Shown one piece after another: positions 1-12,038 of a stretch of DNA of 64,000 nucleotides. Positions within the stretch are counted from its first letter, which is position 1; each line of letters starts with the position of its first letter. The position numbers were made by a program, and so were the translations under genes. Source of the stretch: Pempheris klunzingeri (Eukaryota > Chordata > Actinopteri > Acropomatiformes > Pempheridae). The DNA is taken from positions 3,015,501 to 3,079,500 of the forward strand of contig NC_092030.1 in NCBI RefSeq assembly GCF_042242105.1, in the 5' to 3' direction. The notes beneath the pieces are model-generated. The model did not search any database. It was not told the origin of the DNA and worked only from the letters and a program-made list of their open reading frames with translations.

Positions 1-1079
1 TGGTGTTTTGTTTAGTTTCTCAATATTTTATTACGCCAGGCACCACTTAAACATATAATATAAACAGTATAATGAACATACTCAGATTACGTTGGGTCAT
101 TCAGGCCAGACTGTTTCTCATAAGTAATTATATGTGGTCACAGCTGCAAGTACATATTGCTAAACCATTAAATTGTACCTGACTTTGAGTAAACCTATAA
201 CCACAGTTATTGACTCAGCGGTTGTGTGTACACCAGGCAGTAAAAGCAAAGTGGTCATTTACAGGATTTTTCTTTATTTACATGAACTGCGTTAATTCCA
301 TGTGGCTTCATTAACTTCTTTTTCAGTAATTAAGGAAAACAGACTTGATAACAGTGATTTTCTTGATATCCGGTGTTTTTTTTTTTAAAAGGATTTCACA
401 AGCCCTCAAGGTCGGAGAAATTACTCAACCCATAACAGAAAGTTATCCTTAAATTGGAGTGAAAACACAAAGATTATCTAGATTAGGCTGTCATGTAACA
501 ACAGGTACAGTGAATCCTCTTTGCGTGCAGTCTGTCGGTCCTGTGGAGGCACTGGCAGGGTTAAATTCACAGTGGGCATTTCATTTTGACAGAGTATAAA
601 AACACACCTCATTTCTCTCTAAATGTTTAGAATATACTCTAAATATATACACTACGCTCCATCCAACAGTCTAATTTCCTCTAAAATATTATAATTAAAG
701 CAAGGTGGGTGCACACTATACCCACCCCCTCAACTGCCACTCCACCTCAGCACAGTCCAGTCCTTTCCAGTTGCATAAACATCAAATTACATAAATACTG
801 AGTTAGATTTACACGAAGGCCGGGCCCTGAGGTTGTAGGCGGCGCTCATTTTTTGATCACTGACGCCTCTTACATTCTGACACATCACCATTCAGGCGAG
901 AATAGCTGATCTCTGAGTCTTTCAGGCTGCAGGGTTTTCTCATTTCAATAACCCAACTCCTACACCAGCCACCGGAGCGCACAGCTTCCGGCTGCGCTCA
1001 ACCGTGTGTGGGTCACAAATACGCTTAAACAAAAGAAAGCCGGTGCGCACATACACACACACACACATCCACATGCTTC

Positions 1080-1244
1080 TCCTTCCGGTGGTACTTGACG
1101 GTGGCAGCGCTTGGTGAGGGCCCTCATGAGATATGGGTTTTCGATTGGCTGCTCGACGCCCACAGCCGCATGAGGGCTGTTGAGGAAGACTTCCTGTCGG
1201 AGTGACATATAGAAATCAAGCATGTCAATGTAAATGAGACTGAC
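1080..1244 (-). other. Possible isolated coding exon, unidentified
   Basis: On the minus strand an acceptor-like TAATTCAG precedes an open frame reading VSLIYIDMLDFYMSLRQE and later FLNSPHAAVGVEQPIE and MRALTKRCHRQ, before it runs into a CA repeat. Composition looks more protein-like than the neighbouring chance ORFs. I cannot name a family, no companion exon was found on the minus strand up to 15 kb, and no clear donor is visible. It could be a chance ORF, a pseudo-exon, or part of a gene mostly outside the window. Confidence 0.2.
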
Positions 1245-4200
1245 CTGAATTAGTCATTAGTCACCATGACGTCAACGCCACCACCATTACCCAAATATTT
1301 GTTCCATGGATGTAATCAGGATACAGTCACTTTTTATTTCTGTGGTTGTCAGTATTCCTGTTGGCAGCTGCGTCCCACCACATATCTCATCTTCATTTGA
1401 TGTTGACTCCGACCTTGGATGTTTGTCACATGTTGTTCCCCCTCTGTTCAAATATCAAATGAAGCACAAAAAGTAGAGAATAAAAGGACTTTTTATTCTA
1501 TTTATCATTCTCAGGCTTAAAATGATTCTCAAACGTAACCAAAGAGAGAGTTCACTGTATCTTTAGTACGACTTTAATTGACTTTTAGAGGATGCTAAAA
1601 TGGAGAAACAAGAGGGGAACATCCAGCAGGATTCAAACCTAGGCCACATTGTTCCAGAAGCTTAATTGGTTAAGTTAAAAGGTGGTTTAATTGAGTTTAG
1701 GTTGTTCCTGCTTCCCGCCTGCCGTCACTGTCACGCTAGAGCCAAGTGAGACCGTTGGTGAAGATAAGATAGTCATGAAAAACTAATCTGTGTCCCTGTG
1801 AGTTTGCTATAAAGGTCACTTTGTTAAGTTGTTGTGCATTATGGAAACTACAGCAGAGAACCACTCATCATCTTGCCTACACGTCTCTCACACACAGACA
1901 GATCACGCAACAGATGCTCCTCATTTTATTTATTCATCAGATCTACCCAGATACTGAAATACATATTAGGAGTAACAATGAAAGTAAGAGTTTCGAATTT
2001 ACTATTTAAAAAAAATCACTGTGAATACATTAAAATTAGCAAATAATTGAGGAGCACGTGGAGTTTAAACGAGACATTGCTTTCTTATTGTCCTGCTTTG
2101 CCTTGTCTTCACATACAGGTTTAAGTGGTTGACTTTTCCAGGGCACAGGTCTTAAATTAATCATCATTTACATGTCCCGGTATGATCTGACAATACAGTC
2201 AGTAGATGGTAGTGAATTATGTATGAAGCTCAACATCATTGGAAGCACTGAGCAATGAAACATTGTGTTGCAGAGAAGGTGATCATCACATAACACTATC
2301 ATATTAAAGTGGCTATACTTCATATTTTTATTTAAACAATGGATCACCTGACTACTTGGATGTGAAAGGAGTCACTCGTCACTCAATTTTTCTGCTTTTT
2401 AGCCCATAATTAGTGATGGAGTTGTCTTGGTCTGCATTATATTGAACAGTGTTTTTAATATTTTGCCCATATTTGTCCAGTTCAGTTTGTCTGTTGGATC
2501 AGGAGGATTTCTACCACATCCTTTGAACCCCACTCGCACAATATAATCCTGTTTGTTTCCAACTCTACAGTGTGAAGTTATACAAATCTGTTCCTTTAGC
2601 TTGCTTTCAAATGTTGTGAACATAACAAACCAAAATGCTAAAGAAGACTGTTGTAAGGCCTCTGACTGGCAGTGTGTTTTGGATTTCAGGGAAGCGGTGA
2701 CACGGACAAAACAAATGATGTCAGCCGCCGCCAGCAGCAGCAGCAGCAGACTTGTGTACGAGTGTGGGTGGGATTACACAGTGACAGCTGGGTGAGATCA
2801 TTATGGTTAGGGAAGGGGTGGGAGAAGAAGGGGGAGAACCCGAGAATCGGGGGAGGGGAGGTGATGTGGTATAATGGGAGTTGGGGCGGAGGGGTGAGAG
2901 GCTTTTATAGTGGCATTCTTCTCTCTGAGGAATGCATACACATGTATGTTGGAAAAGTTAAAGAGAAGAAATAATCCATCTGACCTGCTTCAGATCCCAA
3001 CATGCGCTAGCTGTCCTTTTGCATTGATGCACACATGCATGGTGAACCTGAAGCAGTTCAGGTTCAGAGGAATAGCTGATATGTGGGATACATTAGGAGG
3101 GGGGATGAGGGGAGAGGAAGACGGTGACTCACTCACTGGCTTCCAGTAAGACGTCTGACTCAGCTACTGGAAGCCCCCTGACCCTGCCTGGAGACAATAT
3201 GTGGCCAATAATTGTGTTTTTCACTTTGCTGGAGAAATCAGACTTCGGAAAGGTTGTAAAATATGAGGGAAAACAGATTGCATCAAAGAAACATGTATGC
3301 AAACAACAGATGGCGTAATTTCATTTTTCCTAGTGTTAGCAGTGAAAATGTGTGCAGGCTCTCATGAACTGCACTGATTCTGAATAATGCACATTATTGA
3401 ATGTGAATGTGTTTTATCGAGAGCATTTTCTGTGACAACAAAGAAAAAGATCCTCAGACACATTTTGCACTTCAGCTTCAGCTGAGTCAACAGGCCAACA
3501 AGTACATGAGTCACATCCATTTACACTGACCTTATATGTATTGATTTACCCTTCATCATCATCGTCCTCCTCCTCTTTCTCGTGAAAAGAACACTTGCAC
3601 ACTGTTCCGCATTCATCCGTGCTCTCATTGTTTCATTCTGTCACTCACGCTGCTCTGCTGTTTGTTTGAAGTGATCCATCTTTCCGTTAAACCCTGTGAC
3701 CTGTGAATTGTGTTCCTATAGCGACGCAAAGATGGGAAAGAGAAAGGGGATCACTTTCACCCACAGCGACAGCAGCCATGTAATGATAGGAACTGCTGAT
3801 CAGACGCTCCATTATGAGTCAGGTTGGCTGACAGCTGATCTGTGCACGTATGCCAACTTTTGTAGCGTTTAAAATGTCTCTCTTAAAGCACTGTTTGTTC
3901 TTTGGTTTGGGTTTTATTTAATGAAACAACAGGGAAAATGCAGGTGTTTGATTATGTAATTGATGACGAAGGTTTGAACGTCAGTCTGTCATCTGCGTGT
4001 GCTTTCTCCTGCTGTTAAGAACAAACATGAACTTGTGAAGAGGCATCAAACCAAGCGAGAAGAACTGTTGCCTATCAGATATTCTCGCATCCTCTGATGC
4101 CCACAATCCTTTGTTTGTTGGTCTTTTCTGTCCTTGGATTGCACCACACTTGACTAGGAAAAGAACCATTGTTGTTGACTGGATATGTTCCCAAAACTAA

Positions 4201-6324
4201 AAAAAGGAAACAAACCAGAATTTAATGGGTGCAGTCACAGCCTGAGTTAGAATTATTTGACTCGGGTGACTCAGACTTAAAATTCTTCTTAAAAAGACAC
4301 CAACTCCCATTTCTCATCATCTTCTTCCTCCCTTTCCTCCAGTCTCGACCTTCATGTGGGGCTCCTGTGATGGTTGCTGGATGATGGATGATTGTCAGAC
4401 AGAGGACCTGTTTCCTGGATGTGGCCTTAACTTCCATGTCACACCCACAGATATCCTCTGAGGATGAGAGGTACACACACATTCACGTACACGACCCACA
4501 TTTAAACACACACACACACTATAACTCACATTCCTTCCACTGACCTACACTTTCTTTACATAAAATACTTTTTTTCATTTTCTATGTGGAAACTTTAAGT
4601 GCCTGACAGCTCTGTGCACATGCTGTCATATTACAGTACGGTGAGCACATAGAATATGATAAGTACCTGTGAACAGACGTCAAACAGGTGAACCCTTTCA
4701 CCTGCCCTTCCTCAATCTTCTGCCAAAAACTACAAACTTGCTTCCAACAACTGTACTTGTACTGCAGTGTGCTGATGGCCAACTGTTAAGCAACATGCTC
4801 TTATAGAGGAAGACAGTGTGGTTTCTGTGTAAAGAAAATACAGAACACAGGGAAAAAGTTTTAAAAGGTTTTCCGTTCAGAGATTTTCATTTTGGATTTA
4901 GAGTCACAACCTATCAATAATAGTACATTACCACACAATGTTTTTGCCACATGGGCAATAAAAATGATGCCATCACAGCCGTGAGTTGCACTTCTTTGTA
5001 AACTTGCACAATGTTGTGTGGGTGAGATTTCCCAAAAAGGACCTGTTTGGACAGAGTTTTGTAATAACAGAGAAAAACCTCTCTGGTTTTGACAGATATT
5101 CATATCAATAAATGTGATGTAGATGTTGTTCACTTGTGATCTAAAGGCCTGACTGATTTGATGATTTTGTCTGATTCATAACCAGTTGACATCCTTCCTC
5201 TCACTCTGTCTCCTTGCCTCTCTCAGTCTCAGCTATCCCTCCTCTCATGACCATATTTACTGTCTAATTAAAGCTGACAACCCATGAAAAGTAAATATTT
5301 AATTTTGTAAAAGGAGTCAGTGAAACATATATTCATGTAACAGTTTTTTTTTTAAAGACACAGCGTAGGCACTCATTCTTTTCTGTCAGCTCTATAACCG
5401 TATGAAGTGCCCACTCTGCTGCTTCCCAATCCTCCCAATAAAGCGTTAAACCCAATAGATGTCTGAGGTGGGATGTGAGCTGCCCACGCTCTTACTAAAA
5501 ACAAAAGTAAAGATACATCTGGGAGCGAGCGTAGCCTGTGAGTGTTTTGATTTACTTCTGTAATTTCACTGTAGCTCCGGTGGTTTTACTGTAAACCACT
5601 CCTACACTGTCTGCAGATGTGGCACTGGGTTTAGTGGGAGGGTGTGTGTGTGTGTGTGTGTGCTTAGCTACATGTCCAAACCAAATTGGATTATTTCTAA
5701 GGAATTCTGTTGGTGTTTTCAAGGCAAACTGGCTTCTCTCGTTCCAACTGGCGATCAATCACTCTGATTTTGAGGGAGCGCTTTGGAGCGTCATTGTTTT
5801 TCCCATTCACTTCTTCACAATGGCTGAAACAATGTGTGAACAATATAATCTGAAAACGCTCTGCAGATGCACATTGATGATCGATTCTGCTGGAAATTTA
5901 GGGTTAGGTACAAAAAGGCCTGGAGTAGAGAAGAGAAGAACATGTTTTCTTTCTGTTTGTGTTTCTCAGGGTGGCAAAGCCCACCAATAATTTCCCCCCA
6001 GCTCTAGGGAGCCTTTTAGCATCTTTTAGCTCGTTGTTTTGGTTCACTCTCACCGCTCTTATCAGTGTTACTTAGGGATGCATCTATTTTCAGCAGAAAT
6101 GTATAAAAAGCCACTGTGCACAAAGACTGACTGTGACTAGCTTTGCAGAATTAGACATTTCTTTTTTAGGAGGTGGTGGTGACTAAAAACAGAGCCAAAA
6201 AAAAACAGTTAATGCATATTTTAGGTAAGAGGAAGTCACACTCATCTATGCTTTGACATACAAGACAGGGAAATCTGACAACAAATTAACAGCATTTCAT
6301 GTTTAGCAACATTTTTCTGTGGAC
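1245..6324. other. Gene-free intergenic stretch
   Basis: AT-rich DNA with short CA runs (4504-4520), a GT run at 5641-5662, a CAGCAG run near 2735 and a G-rich stretch at 2805-2900. ORFs are short, overlap on both strands and show no recognisable domain. I see no gene. Confidence 0.6.
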
Positions 6325-6550
6325 GTAGTCATTGTGAAGTCATCCATTGGTTTGTGGACTGCAGTTTTGCAGCCCCTAGTTGGAGCCAGAAGTGACACAC
6401 AGTGTGATTGGTTAGTCACAAGGTGGTGACTGACAAGGTAAAGCATACCCTGCTTTATTGTCTATTTTCCTATTGGCCATATTGGAGAAGACTTGACACT
6501 AGTGACTGAGACCATAAACTCATCAGGAAATGTGTTTTCAAAGACTGCAG
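6325..6550 (+). repeat. Teleost dispersed-repeat copy
   Basis: The stretch contains GTCATCCATTGGTTTGTGGA, then CTGCAGTTTTGCAGCC, later AGCCAGAAGTGACA and ACCATAAACTCATC. I recognise these phrases from a repeat spread through many teleost genomes. No ends or target duplications are clear, so class and boundaries are approximate. Confidence 0.45.
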
Positions 6551-7780
6551 CGTACTTTTCTTTTACGACATCCGTCACTGTAAGTCAGAATTCTTATATT
6601 TAACAAAGAGTTGAGCAGCTGGTCGCATTCCTTTCATTCCTCTTCATAATAAGATGGATATAATATCTAAATTCATCCCAGTGACCAAATGTAGACTGTC
6701 AACTCCAGACGAGAAGAATGCAAAGGAATCTGAGGACATCCTGGACTTTCTATTCATACTGTCAGGGATCAGTGAAAAACAAACTTGTTTTCACCCAGGA
6801 CCTGCATTGTTTCTCCACATGTGTTGTTGTGCTGCTGATGAATTCAGCGTCCATTTGAGCCCCAGCAGCTGAAAGTGTTTATGGTGGCTTTTAGGCACAG
6901 GTGCACAATCGAACCCAGGGAAGGAAATGGAGGGGAGGGGTTTGAATGTGACACAAACAGGAAACAAGCTTTGTGTTGCCTCCTGCTCAGTGGTGCACAC
7001 AAAAGGTTTATTCCAAACTTTGGCCTTGTGCAAGCTGTTTTGTAGGCTTATCTAACACAATATGCTTTGCCAGGAGCTTACATAACAGGCACTGTTGAAA
7101 GACATTAACCTTCTAATATCATTCTGAAACCATTTTAACTCTCTCATTGATCACATTTTCATCTTCGCACAAGCCTTTGTGTGAACACAGATCTGAGTCA
7201 GTATTTAATGGGAGGTATTGGCCAAGTGCCATTGGAAGCTCAGGAAATGCCTCTTGATTCAAAAAGTAATTATTTATTTATGGTCAAATATGGAACAACT
7301 CTTTGTCCCACTGCTGGTGATACATCAGGCAAGTCTTCAAGGTGATTTTTAAAACAAATACTAAATCTGAAGCAGGAATAATGAAATGCAAGGCAATTAT
7401 AACTGGATAACAGTAAATAAAAGGCCAATATGGTAACAAAATATAAAATTGTTGGAGGTATGAAAAAATGAGAAAACCTTTCCAGCAAAGAGCAAGAATT
7501 TATAACAAACTTCACATCTTCAAAGCTACAAAACAATCACTTCTTAGTTCAAAATCTCCCTTTAAAAAGGACCAAAGTACTCAAAATACCCCAAAAAAAG
7601 GTTTATTTGTTTGCCATCAACTCAAACTGAACTTACTCTAAAGACGAGAGAATGAATGTAAATGTCACAACATAATCTAAGATTCTAACGATCAAAGCCT
7701 CAAAGTTTATTCTGTACATTACGTATCTGGTCAGACTGTATGTAGGTCTGTATGTACAGGGAGCAGGCTGTGTTTTCCTT

Positions 7781-7802
7781 GTGTGTGTGTGTGTGTGTGT
7801 GC
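7781..7802. repeat. (GT)n microsatellite
   Basis: A 22-bp GT tract upstream of the G-rich tract at 7880-7940. Confidence 0.9.
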
Positions 7803-9942
7803 ATGCGGGAAGTTCCACACTGTGTGGGAACAGGTCCTACCCTTGTACAGGAAAGACATTAGGAACAACAAGAGTGTTGGGTGAGGGGGAGGGAGACAGA
7901 CCAGGAGGGGAGGGAGGGATGGGTGGGACGGGTGGGGGGCTTTCAGGGAACGGAGGAAACGAAAGGAGAACACCCTCGAGTTTTCATTCTCACAACAAAA
8001 CCCCTCCTCCTGTCCCTTCCCCACTGTCTCCCTCCTCCTCCTCACCCCCCCCCAACGAGTGTGAAGTGTCCCTCCTCAACAAAAAGCGCTGCAGCGTGGC
8101 ACAACAACAAATAGTGCGTCACTAACGAGTCACGGCAAACATTCCTGCCTGTCTGCGTTTGCCTGTTGTCCGCTAATTCCCGCCACTTGAGAAATGTGTT
8201 TTGGGGCAGACGGTTTTGTTGTGGGAGGGGTCGTCTGTATGTTTAGCTGTAATTTTTTCTCCAAACAGTTTGGGGACTCATCTATCGTAGGAGCCCTCAA
8301 AATTGCCTCCGTTTGGCCTGGAAGATGATTTGTGTATCCCCGAAGTAACTGATACTAGAGGAATTTTGAGAAAGTTTGTGGATTAAGCAATAGTGCGGTT
8401 TGGCCATAACAAATGTTTTAGAAGTAGTTCTTTTCTAATACATATATCATCCCTGTCTTTTGGAGACATTGCAGTTTTCAGGAATAACAACAATACAGAA
8501 AAGTCACCCTTAATTCCAGCCTGCCAGACCGCCGATCGTTTCTGAGTTTATCCAACATGATTTGAAGTCGTCTCACAAGACTAAAGAGTTCAGTTGGTAG
8601 ATGTGCTCCCTCAGTTGGATTTAATGATTTTCACATGAATACGAGCACACAAGGTTTTCATATAACAGCAACGATTTGTGACCTGAATCTGGGCCACAAA
8701 CAGCTCCTCTGTAAACATCAGCGGCAAAAGGGAGGGAAGAGTTTGCTTGTTTTCAGAGTGAAGTGCCACTCCAGCTCCTCTCATGGGAGTGATTCATTCC
8801 TGCAGCCGAAGAGGGAGAGAGACAGAGGGCAGGGAGACCAGGAATAACTAAATACACAGTACTTACCACAAGTTGCTACGGAGGTGGCGCAAAATCATAT
8901 TACATAAGAGCAGTATTTGTTATTTCTGGCAATAATTGTCTCTGGCAGTCAATACAGCAACAATAACTCTTATAATTTTGCAAATACAGATGTTTTAAAA
9001 TGCAAGAAATTGTCCAACCCAATGTAAACAGTTGTTTTATCAAGTTGTCCCAAAAACAAAATGTTTGCATCAAGCCCTCTAGCGCCCAAAGTAATTAAGA
9101 CGGGAGTAAAGGAGGAAGTCAGGTGACTTTCTTATAAAGCAACAAAGTTCTCAGAGGGAGAAGTTCAGGGTGGGTCAATCATTTCCTAAAGTACTATACA
9201 TGAGCTCTTTTTGTTCTATAATCCTTTTGAGTTTAATCCAATGTCACCAATGTGTTCCTAAACAAGCAGTAATGCTTTAATAGGCCACCGGCTTCACTAC
9301 AGCATCTATAATCAGCCCACAGTGGGATGTGCAGAACACTTTCAGCCAACTGTGAGGAGAAGTAATGACGGCTCACATGATCACGTCTGATTCATGTCGA
9401 GCGGCGACATGCAAGTAAATTCATGCAGTGAATACTTTTTGTATTAGAACAAACTCAATTATAAGGCAGACAGGAAGACAACAATAGCTGATTCATATCT
9501 AACTCACTTAATGACAAGGTTGTAATTTGACCTTCTGACCCATGGTTTTGTCCACGACTCTCGATCGTGGCCTTTTAAATTAGTTCAACTTTACAATTGG
9601 CTCATTCATACATCCCTCAGACTGCCTGTCTTCCCAAGCTCACAGTTGTTTTTTGAAAAGACAGGGCAGTGTGGAGCTGTTGGACTTGTTGAGCTTGTTT
9701 TGCTGAGAACGAAGGAATCTCTGAAGTCCAGGCTTCAAAATGGGTTTTGGCACGTGTCTTAATGTGTAAGATCTTTGGGCATCTATTTATATTTTAGGTT
9801 TGGGAGAACATAAGTAATGACTCATCAGCATATTGAAAGAACTTGAATGTGCAGCACAGATTTTTCATTCTGCTGTCAGCAGCTCAACGTGTTTATTTAC
9901 TTAAATGGAGTTAATATTTCTTCATTCAATCTCTGCATGGCT

Positions 9943-10000
9943 CCCCCCCCCCCCCCCGACCCTGAAGAACAAGAGGTGTAGACAATGGATGGATGGATGG
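9943..10000 (+). repeat. C15 run and teleost retroelement-type 3' tail with (ATGG)n
   Basis: Fifteen C are followed by CGACCCTGAAGAACAAGAGG, then GTAGACAATGG and an ATGG tetranucleotide tail. As I recall, many teleost genomes share a dispersed 3' end of the form CGACCCTGAA...ATAAGCGG...GAAAATGGATGG. This looks like the 5'-truncated end of such a retroposon. The class is not determined from sequence. Confidence 0.5.
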
Positions 10001-10699
10001 AATCTCTGCATTATGGTGATCAACTGTGGTGATGGATGTGTTGTGAATAGCACTGAATTAGTGATGAAAACTTGTTAATATTTTGTCTTGTTTGTTGTTG
10101 ATGTTTTAAATTTAGATTCAAAGGGGTTTTCCAATTTCAACGTTATGATCATAATATCCTGTTGTTTCCTTTTCCTAGAATTTAAACAAAAAACCTCTCT
10201 TCTGACAGAAATAGCTTTTGATGAGTGAATCACTTACAATCAAGTCTTTTTAAGGCCCACTTGCAGGAACACGGAGCTCGAAGGTTTGAAATATTTGAAA
10301 GTGAACCAACGAAGCTGTGGTGGCGTGTCGTTAAACTACCGCATCCCGTGCATGTCATTCATCTGAATGGGCTGTAAATGCATGCAACAATCAGCTTAAA
10401 GTCCAGCTTACTCAGTGACATGATGAACTGTGTCTATCATTTCTGTTTGATACTCGATAGGCTTGTTGTTATGACTAAGACAGAAGCAGTGACTCAGATG
10501 ATGTTTTGCTTACAAGACTTTAATGATGTTAAACCGGGCGATAAGCTGCAGGGTCAGATGGTTTGGCAGTGAGTCAGGCCTCCAGCTGCTGGCAGCCATT
10601 GTGTTTTGGGACTGACCTTTGTCACAGTGATGGAGAGGAAGAGTTGAAATGAGAGCAAAACAATCCTCAGCTGAAAGCGTGACATTGTGTCAGGGGAGC

Positions 10700-10701
<2 letters not shown>

Positions 10702-10768
<67 letters not shown>
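10702..10768. repeat. (GT)n microsatellite
   Basis: An uninterrupted GT tract of 67 bp, the longest dinucleotide array in the window. It lies in the gene-poor region before the CSPG4-like gene. Confidence 0.97.
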
Positions 10769-10776
<8 letters not shown>

Positions 10777-11838
10777 CCAATATGGTATGTGTGACTTACT
10801 TGAACGAATTCATGTGAATACCTGCACGCGTGCATGTATTTGTATGTGAAACTGTGTCTGTAAGCTTGTGTGTGTGTTAGAAGTGTTATTTACACGGAAA
10901 ACTGAATTCAGACAAAGACTAAGATGTCATTTCCTCATGCATTTGCTTTGGAAAGCTTTCGGAAGACAATCAGCACTCTTACTCTGGTACAAAGCAGACA
11001 TCTTCCATTTCTTTCACTTTCTTTCCATTTTGACAAAGAAAACACTGGAAGCCTACCACGGGTCGTTTCCTCTCATCCCTTCCCATGATTTCCTCTGCAC
11101 TCTCCCTTCCCGTCACTCCTCACTCTAAGTGCTGATGTTGTGGATGTTGCCCATCTTTGTTTTCTCAGAACAGTCTGTTTTATAGGTTGTTAAGGAGGAG
11201 AGGAAAATAAAAGTCATTGTTATCCAAAAGTTGGGATTTAAGCCAATGGATTTTGTAAACATGTTTTTACTGACTTTATATTTATTGGTTTGCACGTGTC
11301 AAAGGCTTCCAAATTTGAATGTCAAAAATATTGTGCTTGTGCTGAAGTGTATATAAATACGGTGCACTAGAAATGCTTTTTATTATCCTAAAGGTATCAT
11401 GTCACTGTAGACATTTGGACATGTCGTAGCTGGAATTGTGAATCGAGTTGGACAGTTTTCTGTTTGACAGTGAAGTACTGGTTAGCTAAAGATACTGTAG
11501 CTATAGCACTACAGCTATCGGCCTTTTTCTTTGGTGAATGACTTATTAAGTTGAACCACTTCTCATCTTGTTATCTTTTCTTTCCTGTGATTATTATCAC
11601 CTCCTCTCTCCTTGTGTGTCGTTATGTCTTCTCCTCACTTTCAACACGTGAGCTAAATGAAGCAGCCGTGACTCAAAGTGACTCACACCTCACTCACTTT
11701 CTTGTGCATGTGGGCACACAAACAAAGAGGTGAGGTGTCCCCAAGCAAAGGTAGCAGCTGGTCCCAGCATCGCGTTGCAAATATCAAATATCTGAAAAGT
11801 TCCCCTGCACATTTGAAGAGGTGCCTCTGGAGAAGGGG

Positions 11839-11841
<3 letters not shown>

Positions 11842-11895
<54 letters not shown>
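11842..11895. repeat. (CA)n microsatellite
   Basis: A 54-bp pure CA tract, in opposite strand sense to the GT array 1.1 kb upstream. A shorter imperfect CA array follows at 12004-12038. Confidence 0.97.
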
Positions 11896-11901
<6 letters not shown>

Positions 11902-12003
11902 TTTCTGTGAATATGTGTCTGGTGTGGCTTACGACTTTATGTAGCAAGTAGTTGCCAGGCATGGAGAGATTACACTGAATGAATAGTTGACCAAAGCCTC
12001 CCT

Positions 12004-12038
12004 CACACACACACACAGACACACACACACACACACAC
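12004..12038. repeat. Imperfect (CA)n microsatellite
   Basis: A CA tract with one GA interruption in intergenic DNA. Confidence 0.9.

Noticed and set aside
7731..8125. Overlapping ORFs of about 105-115 residues on both strands
   Set aside because: They arise from the G-rich/C-rich low-complexity region and GT repeat; Pro/Ser/Gly-biased translations have no domain.
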